Part shown: positions 27,061 to 34,729 of the stretch, one piece after another | Layout: every line of letters begins with the position of its first letter | Position numbering within the stretch: position 1 is the first letter of the stretch | Assembly (NCBI GenBank): GCA_964634885.1 | Contig: CAZWLN010000035.1 | Span: forward strand, 1 to 46,303 | DNA: 46,303 bases | DNA from: DAINRZ01 sp964634885 | Lineage (GTDB): Bacteria; Bacteroidota; Ignavibacteria; Kapaibacteriales; UBA2268 | Direction: 5' to 3' | Program-made: the position numbers and the translations under genes | Notes under the pieces: generated by a model | What the model saw: the letters and a program-made list of their open reading frames with translations, nothing else | The model's database searches: none | What the model was told of the DNA's origin: nothing

Positions 27061-29052
27061 ATGAAGAAAATATTCTTTGTAATATGTATCTTTCTATCAT
27101 ATAATATTGTAACGGCAGCCGCACCGGAGGTAAAAGACTCCGTCAGGGTTTACAGGCTGGGTCAGATCGAGGTTAAAGACAGCAAAATCGAAGAGTCCAA
27201 GCTTTACAAGGCTTCGACTGTTAAGATTCCATATTATATAATCCAGAACGCCGACGTAATGTCGATGTCGGATTTGCAGATGTATATTCCCGGCGGTAAT
27301 GTCCGCACGAACTCCCGCGGCGAGTCCATGCTTTTCATCAGGGGAGCAGGCGAAAGACAGCTCGGTTTGTTCTTTGACGGCGTGCAGATGAATGTTCCCT
27401 GGGACAACAGGCTGGACCTGACCTTTGTACCTGCCGACATCACCGGCAGCATCCGCATCAATGAATCATCCAACTCCATTTTCTACGGAGCAAATGTCCT
27501 TGGCGGAGCCGTAAGTATTTCTACGGTTGAAAGAAGCGCTCCCGGCTTCGGTTTGGCTGTTAAGCTGCAGGCAGGCGACGCTAACAGCAAGAATTTTTCG
27601 ATTCTGCACGACGGCAGGGTAGGCGATTTCAATTATGTGGCTAACATATCCTGGATGAAGACGGACGGTATGCTCATGTCCGGCGACGCTCCCGACAGCC
27701 TCGGCAACCAGAACAACAATTCAGCGCTGAGGACAAATACCGACCAGGAAAGACTGAACGCCTATGTCAGGGGCGAGTACAAGTTCGACGGGACAACCCT
27801 GGGCCTTTCTTGTTCCTACACAACGCAGGAAAAGGGAGTTGCTGCCGAAACCTATGCGGGGACCGGTGCCAGGTTCTGGCGTTACCCTGAAAGGGACAGG
27901 ATGATTCTGACATTCAACGGTGAGCAGGTGTTCTCTGATGACCTCACACTCAAAGGTACCTTCTGGTTTGACAAGTTCTCACAGCAGATTGATTCATACA
28001 GTGGGTTCGATTACAGTACAATCAGCTCTTTCCAGAACGACGACGACAACACAATCGGTACCAGGCTTGCCCTTGCTTACCGCATGTCGGACTTACACAG
28101 GCTCGCCCTCGTATTGAACGGCTTTAATACCAAGCACGAACAGAGTGTCGATGACGGCGATGTCCTGGAATACACCCAGAATACCATCAGTACCGGCCTC
28201 GAGTACAACGGTTCTTTCAGCAGCCTGGACATCAACGCCGGCGCCGGTTTCGATTATAATGAAACACCCAAGACAGGGTTGTACACGGCAATGGAAGGCA
28301 ACTCCCAAAGCGATTTCGCCGGTTTTCTTAAGCTGCAGTACAACATCGACGAAAACATGGCGATTGCTGCCGGAACAAGCCGCAGGACACGTTTCCCCAC
28401 TATGCGCGAGCAGTTCGACGAAGCCCTGAAGAAATTCATCGCCAATCCGGACCTGAAGCCTGAAACAGGTTTGCTCAACGACCTGTCATTCATCATGGCG
28501 CTGGACGGTTTCAGCTTCAAAGCAGGATGTTTTTATAATTTATACGATGACCTGATTGAAAAAATATCTGCTAAGGGCGATACATTGAAACGTAAGACAA
28601 GGGTAAATTACAGTAAAGCTACGATTTCGGGTATCAATGCTAATTTTTCGTTAACTGCCATCGAGGATTTGTTGGTCGAAGGCTGGGGCACATTTATGTT
28701 CATGGATGCCGAAAATTCTAAAGGCGAGGATGTAAAGCTGGTGCAGAAACCTGAGATAGTCGTTGGATTGCTCGCAGCCTATTCTTCGGAGTTCGGGCTG
28801 AAACCACAACTTGAACTTGTGTTTACAGGACAGCAATATGATGCCGATCCTGAAAACAGTGGGGAATTCCTTACTCTGGATGCCGCAGCAGAATTGAATT
28901 TCAGGCTCGGTTACAGTTTTGAGATAAGTGATTTCGCATTGGCAGAGGTGTTTGTCAGGATGAATAACATTACCGACACATACAGGTTGTCCCAGTGGGG
29001 ACTGCCCACCGCAGGCAGGACCTTTTACAGCGGCCTGACTTTCAGGCTGTAA
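27061..29052 (+). CDS. TonB-dependent outer-membrane receptor
   Basis: The 663-aa protein has a signal peptide (1-19, ..YNIVTA). A TonB-box-like region near VYRLGQIEVKD is followed by a plug domain (about 45-155: MSMSDLQMYIPGGNVRTNSRGESMLF-type sequence, then IRGAGERQLGLFFDG and NSIFYGANVLGGAVSI). A 22-strand-type barrel ends in a terminal aromatic strand (FYSGLTFRL). The plug motifs IRG..R..lflDGv and GGAVsI match BtuB/CirA-like receptors. It imports a scarce ligand across the outer membrane powered by TonB/ExbBD; the ligand cannot be read from the sequence. Its neighbour upstream is the small exported protein. The convergent gene downstream (BlaR1-like) carries a TonB C-terminal domain. Confidence 0.95.
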   Translation: MKKIFFVICIFLSYNIVTAAAPEVKDSVRVYRLGQIEVKDSKIEESKLYKASTVKIPYYIIQNADVMSMSDLQMYIPGGNVRTNSRGESMLFIRGAGERQLGLFFDGVQMNVPWDNRLDLTFVPADITGSIRINESSNSIFYGANVLGGAVSISTVERSAPGFGLAVKLQAGDANSKNFSILHDGRVGDFNYVANISWMKTDGMLMSGDAPDSLGNQNNNSALRTNTDQERLNAYVRGEYKFDGTTLGLSCSYTTQEKGVAAETYAGTGARFWRYPERDRMILTFNGEQVFSDDLTLKGTFWFDKFSQQIDSYSGFDYSTISSFQNDDDNTIGTRLALAYRMSDLHRLALVLNGFNTKHEQSVDDGDVLEYTQNTISTGLEYNGSFSSLDINAGAGFDYNETPKTGLYTAMEGNSQSDFAGFLKLQYNIDENMAIAAGTSRRTRFPTMREQFDEALKKFIANPDLKPETGLLNDLSFIMALDGFSFKAGCFYNLYDDLIEKISAKGDTLKRKTRVNYSKATISGINANFSLTAIEDLLVEGWGTFMFMDAENSKGEDVKLVQKPEIVVGLLAAYSSEFGLKPQLELVFTGQQYDADPENSGEFLTLDAAAELNFRLGYSFEISDFALAEVFVRMNNITDTYRLSQWGLPTAGRTFYSGLTFRL

Positions 29053-29141
29053 TACAGCTGTTTAATGGTATAAACCCAGATAAAGCGTTAGGAGTTATAA
29101 ATATCTCATAAATAATTGATATATAGCAAATTAACGATTTT

Positions 29142-29180
29142 CCCCTCCTTAGATAAGGAGGGGTCAGGGGTGGTTGGATA
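29142..29180. repeat. Dispersed hairpin repeat type A
   Basis: CCCCTCCTT, AGAT, AAGGAGGGG forms a perfect 9-bp stem, followed by TCAGGGGTGGTTGGAT. The same hairpin-plus-tail (..GCAGGGGGTGGTTGGA) recurs at 38303-38340, 38723-38760, 45596-45640, 45921-45960 and 46006-46050. Confidence 0.85.
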
Positions 29181-29222
29181 TAACATATTTATGGGAGTCT
29201 AATGCACAATCCGGGATAAACA

Positions 29223-29260
29223 GATGGACTCCACTTTGGTAGTGGAGTCCATCTATCGTT
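29223..29260. terminator. Bidirectional terminator between TonB receptor and blaR1-like gene
   Basis: GATGGACTCCACT (29223-29235) and AGTGGAGTCCATC (29241-29253) form a perfect 13-bp stem with a five-base loop. On the plus strand it is followed by TATCGTTTTACTTTTC. It lies between the convergent ends at 29052 and 29261, so it can serve both transcripts. Confidence 0.85.
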
Positions 29261-30484
29261 TTACTTTTCTGTCAGTTTGAAATTAATGGGTATTGTAACC
29301 CAAGCCTCGACGTTAACATTGTCTTTTTGTCCTGGGATGAACTTAGTTTTACTTACCGCTTCGACTGCCGCTTTTGCAAATTCCTCGTAAACACTGCCTT
29401 TGCTGATCTTTGATGTCCTGCCTTTCTCTTTAAGCAGTGTTTCTGTCTTCGTTACCGTACCAGTTTCAGAGACGAACGCCTTGACAAGAATGACGCATGA
29501 GATGCCGTTTTTCCGTGCAATTTCCGGATAGACGATGTTCTTAGACAGCTCGGAAACGTCGCATTCCGGCGCTTTGTCAAGCTTAACGAATTCTTGATTG
29601 CTGTCGCTTTTCTTCGGCGGCTTGCCGTTGCTGTCCGGCAGGTTGAAAGCAAAGACCAGGGCCAATACCACAACCAGGCCTAACAAGGGTTTGTACAGAT
29701 TGACTTTTGATGAGTCTATTTGTTTCATCATCGAGATTCTCCTTCTGATTATTGACGAATTGAAATTAATTGAAAACGCTACCGACTGCGTATTAAGTGA
29801 TTCCTTCATGATCAGCATTCCGTATTCGCTCAATCCGACACCGCTGTCGAGTATTGCACGGTCGGCCTGGTATTCGTGAACGGACGCCAGAGCGCTGCGG
29901 AACAGGAACAGCACGGGGTTGAACCAGAAAAAGGCCTGCAGCAGTTCGACAAGAAGGATGTCGAAGGAGTGTAACTTCAGAGCGTGCACTTTCTCGTGAG
30001 CCACAATGATCTCCAGGTCTTTAACCGAATACTTTTCCCTGTTGATGAATATCATGTTAAGGAAGGTGAATGAAGGGAGGTCCCCGTCTGTATATACAAT
30101 CGAATAGCCTTTTAATTTAACTCTTGTGCCTTTGCGGGCAATGGAAGCGATAACTCCTGCGCGGTAGATGAAGCGCAGCAGGAACAGCCCGCAAACTGCG
30201 AAATATAGAATGGAAATGAAATCGAAGTTTGTAGCAATGACGCCGTCAACGGGGAAAACAACGAGTTCATCCATCGAGAACCCGAAGTCAACTGCTGCTG
30301 CAATGTAGTCTTCACCTTGTGGCAGGGGTATCAACGGGATCAGCAGAGAAACTGCCATTGCCAGGCAGAGATAGATCCTGGCGGCCAAGTGCCATGTGTC
30401 TTTACGCATGGCAAGGTAATAGATCAGGTACAGCGCGTAACCTGCTATGATTGATTTCAGGGAAAACATAAGCCACGTTTCCAT
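29261..30484 (-). CDS. BlaR1/MecR1-like M56 peptidase with TonB C-terminal domain
   Basis: The 407-aa protein has N-terminal transmembrane helices (about 8-25, 35-53, 88-108). A cytoplasmic M56 metallopeptidase domain follows, with HEKVH (163-167, the HExxH zinc site) and Glu204 in HEYQAD as third ligand. A further transmembrane helix lies at about 264-281 (PLLGLVVVLALVFAFNL). The C-terminal TonB_C-like domain (about 310-407) reads VYPEIARKNGISCVILVKAFV..KTKFIPGQ. In this class the sensor cleaves or inactivates the BlaI repressor after an envelope signal. The periplasmic module here is TonB-like instead of a penicillin-binding domain, so beta-lactams are probably not the signal. It starts 4 bases after the blaI-like stop, so the two form an operon. 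Confidence 0.93.
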   Translation of the reverse strand: METWLMFSLKSIIAGYALYLIYYLAMRKDTWHLAARIYLCLAMAVSLLIPLIPLPQGEDYIAAAVDFGFSMDELVVFPVDGVIATNFDFISILYFAVCGLFLLRFIYRAGVIASIARKGTRVKLKGYSIVYTDGDLPSFTFLNMIFINREKYSVKDLEIIVAHEKVHALKLHSFDILLVELLQAFFWFNPVLFLFRSALASVHEYQADRAILDSGVGLSEYGMLIMKESLNTQSVAFSINFNSSIIRRRISMMKQIDSSKVNLYKPLLGLVVVLALVFAFNLPDSNGKPPKKSDSNQEFVKLDKAPECDVSELSKNIVYPEIARKNGISCVILVKAFVSETGTVTKTETLLKEKGRTSKISKGSVYEEFAKAAVEAVSKTKFIPGQKDNVNVEAWVTIPINFKLTEK

Positions 30485-30488
30485 AGGG

Positions 30489-30860
30489 CTATTCTCCTTT
30501 GTCGTTGTTTTCTTTAATAATCATTTCTTTGATGGCTTCGATGTCGGCAAGCGAGATTTCCTTTTCTTTGGCAAAGAAGGAAACCATCTGTTTAAACGAG
30601 CCTTTGAAATAGTCTTGTGTAAAGTTTTTTACGAATGTTTTGGTGTAGTCTTTCTTTGAAATTACCGGGTAGTACTCGTGTGTTTTGCCGTAAGCCCTGT
30701 GGCTTACGAAGCCTTTCTTCTCAAGAATCCTTACGATTGTCGAAACGGTGTTGTACGCAGGTTTTGGGTCGGGAAAACAGGGGAGTAGGTCCTTGACGAA
30801 TCCCTTTTTCACTTTCCAGAGAGCCTGCATTACCTGTTCTTCTGCTTTTGTCAGTTCCAT
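30489..30860 (-). CDS. BlaI/MecI/CopY-family transcriptional repressor
   Basis: The 123-aa winged-helix protein matches the family in length and motifs: LTKAEEQVMQALWKVKKG, AYNTVSTIVRILEKKGFV and HRAYGKTHEYYPVISKKDY. These repressors dimerise on inverted repeats in their own promoter and are inactivated by the M56 peptidase encoded in the same operon, here directly downstream. The upstream region (30899-30946) carries repeated AACTAA/TTAGTT half sites, consistent with autoregulation. The ribosome site is weak. Confidence 0.95.
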   Translation of the reverse strand: MELTKAEEQVMQALWKVKKGFVKDLLPCFPDPKPAYNTVSTIVRILEKKGFVSHRAYGKTHEYYPVISKKDYTKTFVKNFTQDYFKGSFKQMVSFFAKEKEISLADIEAIKEMIIKENNDKGE

Positions 30861-30898
30861 ATTTTTATTACATTGTGTTTAACATACATTTCAAATTT

Positions 30899-30946
30899 AA
30901 AACTAATTTATTAATTATGCAACTAAATTTTTAGTTATACAACTAA
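30899..30946 (-). promoter_or_regulatory. Candidate BlaI-type operator cluster
   Basis: Upstream of the repressor gene the AACTAA half site occurs four to five times in both orientations. Two overlapping dyads stand out: AACTAAATTTTTAGTT (30921-30936, perfect) and TTAGTTATACAACTAA (30931-30946, outer six bases perfect). Position and symmetry fit autorepression by the adjacent BlaI-like protein. Confidence 0.6.
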
Positions 30947-30995
30947 TTCTTTATTCTAAGACGTAGAAAAGTGTGAAAAGGTTACAATTTTTTTT

Positions 30996-31262
30996 TGACC
31001 ATCGCTATTTGTAGTGGGTAAATAGTGAAGATAATCAAATGTATATTTTTCAAATCTCAATGGACACACCCCGGCTGCTGCCGCAGCCACCCCTCTTTAT
31101 TGAGGGGTTGAGACCTGACACATCGCTCCCCCTCTGGCAAGAGGTGGTCTGGGGGTGTGTAATAGCGCTTTATTCCTGTATTATTGCCAGATCACCTCTA
31201 TCTACTAATACACATTTTCGTAATAATATATACTTTTAACCCATACTAAATAGCGAAGAGCC
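30996..31262. mobile_element. MITE, copy 2
   Basis: This is a homologue of the element at 16072-16341. It shares the left end CGCTATTTGTAGTGGGTAAATAG, the middle GACACACCCCGGCTGCTGCC followed by GCAG, the GCTCCCCCTCTGGCAAGAG segment and the right end AATAGCGAAGAGCC. The right terminus read in reverse (GGCTCTTCGCTATTTAGTAT) pairs with the left end imperfectly. The flanks are T runs, so a target duplication is not clean. There is no open frame of its own. It ends 95 bases before the downstream lipoprotein ATG, in the same orientation as copy 1. Confidence 0.85.
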
Positions 31263-31357
31263 TTTTTTATTATTAAAAAAAGTTGAGACTTTTTCATCGA
31301 TCAGGTGTTTATATATTTGTTAGTATTGTATTGTTTCATAATACGAAGGTTTGGAGA

Positions 31358-32128
31358 ATGAAAGTATATTCCTGTATTTTGTTAATTCTCAGCGCAGTAT
31401 TTTTGTTTCCATCCTGCTCAGATGATGCGATAAACACAAACGAAAACGAGAATCGGTATTTATGGCATGAATTAAAATTTCCAAAGAATATCGACGAAAA
31501 TGATATTATCGGATATTTAGATCTGTGCAACTATCGATCTGTTAACATTGACGGCAAAACACAAGAAGCCCGGGTCTCATCCGGGGGCGTCTTCTTTTAT
31601 GACGAGGACTATCATGAAGTAGGTAAGGTGTATTTGGACAATCAAGAAATGGAATATTTCTACTCGATTTTCGATCCGGGACCAGGTGGTATTGGGGAAT
31701 ATTATTGGTCAACCGAAAGCCTTCCTTTTCAGGAGCAGTTATTTACCTGGCATGGCAACGGTGATTCACTATTCCCGAAGTTTGAAATCAAACTACAGGC
31801 TCCGGCATCAACCTATAAAATAACCTCGCCTGAATTCCCGGTGAAGATTAATATGACAAGCCCGTTGACTATCACATGGGAACGGGCAGACGACGCCGGC
31901 AAGAATTCTGTAAAGATTGAATTGGAAGGCAAAAGCGGAGATGAGCATATTTCGAAATTCTATTTTACCAAAGACACCGGTGCTTTTACAATTCCGGCAG
32001 CCGATATAAAATCGTTTACTGTCATATACGATATAGTTCTGATTGTAGGCAGGAACACATTACAGGAAGTACTGCACGGTAAGTACATCTACGCCGAGAT
32101 AATTTCAAGGTTTCATTTGAATTTATAA
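31358..32128 (+). CDS. Lipoprotein, tandem paralogue 1
   Basis: ATG 31358 (256 aa) starts a lipoprotein signal (MKVYSCILLILSAVFLFPSC) with lipobox Cys20; a TTG start 75 bases upstream is less likely. After an acidic, Asn-rich linker the protein is beta-rich. The C-terminal 90 residues (SPEFPVKINMTSPLTITWER.., FTIPAADI.., VGRNTLQEVLHGKYIYAEI) closely match the protein encoded just downstream. The family is unknown. It is probably attached to the outer membrane. A gap of 136 bases separates it from its paralogue. Confidence 0.8.
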   Translation: MKVYSCILLILSAVFLFPSCSDDAINTNENENRYLWHELKFPKNIDENDIIGYLDLCNYRSVNIDGKTQEARVSSGGVFFYDEDYHEVGKVYLDNQEMEYFYSIFDPGPGGIGEYYWSTESLPFQEQLFTWHGNGDSLFPKFEIKLQAPASTYKITSPEFPVKINMTSPLTITWERADDAGKNSVKIELEGKSGDEHISKFYFTKDTGAFTIPAADIKSFTVIYDIVLIVGRNTLQEVLHGKYIYAEIISRFHLNL

Positions 32129-32264
32129 TAGTGTGAGGAAATGTGTATTTTAGAAGAATTATATAATATATTTTCCATTTTGTAAATAATTGTGCAACAC
32201 TTTCCAAATTGATGTGTCTTTTTTAATTGATGAAAATATGTATTACATTATAATATGGTGAGAA

Positions 32265-33074
32265 ATGAGTAAATATGTACTATGCCTTGGATTAATAATC
32301 TTTTCATTTTATTTGATTTCCTGCGACGACGACAACGTAACCGGCAACAATGACAGGACTGCCGGATGCACCCTGTCGGCCCGTCCTGTGCTGAAGTCGC
32401 CCGAATACCTTAATGACAGCAATATGACAGGTTACATCGGAATCGAGGATTTCCATTATGTAGTCAAATATGAAGAAGATATTTCTCACATGACCGGTTC
32501 GTCGTCATACGCTATGTTTTGCGGCGAAGGGATAAATTCAGGCTGGATTGGCTATCTTTCCCTCGACTCAGACACGATGGATTTTGAATGTTTGGAGCCT
32601 TTTGACGAGGGTAGTGCGATGTCCTGCAATTACATAATCAACTGGAAAGACAGGCTTTCTTTTGCCGCACGTGATTTGAGCTGTAAAGGAAGCGGATCAG
32701 GCATCATCTCCCGATTTGAACTCAAACTGCCCGTTCCCGGGTCATATTTTACGATTACCAGTCCGTCATTAGGACAGAAGATCGACAAGAGCAAGCCGCT
32801 GGTATTAAACTGGGACGGACAGCATGAACCAGGTGCGAACCAGGTCAGAATTACCATTGAAGGTATGAATGGCAAGAAATATGCAGCAGGGAACTACTTC
32901 ACCGACGACGACGGTTCTTTTACAATTCCGGTTGAAGACCTGAACGGCTACACAACGCTTTCCGGGCTTAAGATTTTTGTAGGCCGGAATTCAGTTCTCG
33001 AAGTATTGCCCGGAAAATATATCTATGCAGAGATATATTCAAAGTATTCCATGCCCTTGAGTTTAGCGGAGTAG
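32265..33074 (+). CDS. Lipoprotein, tandem paralogue 2
   Basis: The 269-aa protein has lipobox FYLISC with Cys20 followed by DDDN. The C-terminal half (SPSLGQKIDKSKPLVLNWDG.., FTIPVEDL.., VGRNSVLEVLPGKYIYAEI) is homologous to the preceding lipoprotein, whereas the N-terminal halves differ much more. The shared part looks like an Ig-like beta-sandwich. No function is known. The two genes come from tandem duplication. Confidence 0.8.
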   Translation: MSKYVLCLGLIIFSFYLISCDDDNVTGNNDRTAGCTLSARPVLKSPEYLNDSNMTGYIGIEDFHYVVKYEEDISHMTGSSSYAMFCGEGINSGWIGYLSLDSDTMDFECLEPFDEGSAMSCNYIINWKDRLSFAARDLSCKGSGSGIISRFELKLPVPGSYFTITSPSLGQKIDKSKPLVLNWDGQHEPGANQVRITIEGMNGKKYAAGNYFTDDDGSFTIPVEDLNGYTTLSGLKIFVGRNSVLEVLPGKYIYAEIYSKYSMPLSLAE

Positions 33075-33098
33075 AGGGTTTCATACTGTAAGTATAGA

Positions 33099-34610
33099 TT
33101 AATTCAATTTCACTAACTGCCATCTGCGTTTTTCGGAGTTGATCAGGAACCATGCTCCATTGCCTGTTGCATTTGAAAAGGGATAGACAAGATGAATCCT
33201 GTCCGGATCCTGGTATTGCCAACGTGTTTCGTAAAGGAAATCGCCGTTTGAACTATAAGTGTCCACAATGAAGAAATTCGAATAGCTGTCTTTATTCCAG
33301 GGCTGAATCAGGACGTTGAACTTATCTTCGGAGAAGTACCAGTCCATGAGGATATACTCGTATGAGGAGTATTCGGGAAGGCAGAGAGGCGAGGCCTTCC
33401 AGTCGTTGAAAATTGATCTTAGCAGTCCCTGTGGAGCTATTTTTTCCAGACTGTCCCTCTCCGTCCGGTACTTTACAAAGACGCCCATCCACGGATTGAG
33501 GTAAATATAATGACCCTGCTTCCGGTTATATTCAAGCAGGCCTGTCGAGTTTATATTCAGGGCTTTGTCTTTGTATGATCTCCTCAATAAGCCCAAGGGA
33601 AGAAGATAATCAATTTTATCAAAGTCGTTGTTCGGGAACTTAGCGTAAAGGAAGATTGAATCATACAGGGAAACATCTGTTTTCAATTTTGCCCTGTCGG
33701 CGAAGTTCAGGTCGCAGATCATCTCCCCGTTACTTAATTGATGAAGCTGTTTAATGCTGTATTTATTATCGATGAACGTATCCACAGAAACCGGCTTGTT
33801 ATTTTTCAGGGTAACTAATATAAACTTCTTTTTGACCAGTTTGCAACTGTTACCCGAGCATGAATCCCAGTTGGTGCAGAGGCAGAGCAATTCATCTTTG
33901 CGTATGGGATATGCGTAATTGAAGTTTACAGGAGGAAATTCTTCGTATTTAAAATTACTGATGTCTTCGATGGGCGAATTGTCTAATACGAATTTCCTGA
34001 ATTTCCTGTCAGGAGCAATGGTAGTAATTGAGTCGCCTGTGCGTATATCAAATTCGCCGATGGAGAAATTCTTCAAATCAACATAATGTACGATGCCGTT
34101 CTTGAGGACAATTGAACCTGTCTTGGGTTGACCGATGGGATAGCTGACGGGTAGGGCAGATGCAATGGCCATTGTTCGGAACTTTTCTTTAAGATTGTCA
34201 GCCGAAAAATCCTGCAATTCTTCTCCTTCGAACCTTGCAATCTCATTGCCGTTGAAATTCAGCGCCAGCAATGAAGGATAGGCAGTAATTGCATAATACG
34301 CCGCTTCATTATCGGCAGAGTCAGCCTTATAATAACGCAAATCCTTTGATTGGAAAGTGTTTTTACCGACAGGAGCAACACCGGAACTGTCGGTAATCCT
34401 GATAAAGATATATATTTTTGAGTCGGGGAATGCTATTTCGATTTCTGCCAACGCTTTGCCAACAGTATTTGCGTCAACGATGCCGTTCTTTTGTTCGGGA
34501 AAAACTGCAAAAACGGGCGCATAAGAGTCGGTTGCAGTGAGTCTGACAGAGAAACATTGCAACAGAATGGTCAACAGAAGAATAATTACTTTTCTCATCT
34601 TTAATTTCAT
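33099..34610 (-). CDS. Secreted protein with thioredoxin-like N-terminal part and propeller-like C-terminal part, unknown function
   Basis: The 503-aa protein has a signal peptide (1-25, ..CFSVRLTA). Residues about 45-140 look like a thioredoxin fold (KIYIFIRITDSSG.. YAITAYPSLLALNFNGNEIARFEG, with the cis-proline position YPS). The CxxC redox motif is absent, so redox activity is unlikely. Residues about 165-503 contain repeated four-strand patterns (GNGAWFLINSEKRRWQLVKLN at the end) that fit a six-bladed beta-propeller like those of Bacteroidota '6-bladed beta-propeller' proteins. The assignment is by eye and uncertain. It lies 119 bases after the large propeller gene on the same strand. Confidence 0.6.
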   Translation of the reverse strand: MKLKMRKVIILLLTILLQCFSVRLTATDSYAPVFAVFPEQKNGIVDANTVGKALAEIEIAFPDSKIYIFIRITDSSGVAPVGKNTFQSKDLRYYKADSADNEAAYYAITAYPSLLALNFNGNEIARFEGEELQDFSADNLKEKFRTMAIASALPVSYPIGQPKTGSIVLKNGIVHYVDLKNFSIGEFDIRTGDSITTIAPDRKFRKFVLDNSPIEDISNFKYEEFPPVNFNYAYPIRKDELLCLCTNWDSCSGNSCKLVKKKFILVTLKNNKPVSVDTFIDNKYSIKQLHQLSNGEMICDLNFADRAKLKTDVSLYDSIFLYAKFPNNDFDKIDYLLPLGLLRRSYKDKALNINSTGLLEYNRKQGHYIYLNPWMGVFVKYRTERDSLEKIAPQGLLRSIFNDWKASPLCLPEYSSYEYILMDWYFSEDKFNVLIQPWNKDSYSNFFIVDTYSSNGDFLYETRWQYQDPDRIHLVYPFSNATGNGAWFLINSEKRRWQLVKLN

Positions 34611-34729
34611 TATTGAATATCAAATAACCAGTATGGCAAATATAGTTAAAGATGAGGTAAAATGGATATGGAATAATCAGTGGGCAGAGACTCACGCTGG
34701 TAAGCCCCTGCCCTTAATTGTTACAATTG

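Noticed and set aside
29261..30860. Beta-lactam resistance operon
   Set aside because: The BlaR1-like protein lacks a penicillin-binding sensor domain and no beta-lactamase gene is near; BlaI/BlaR1 pairs in this group serve other signals.
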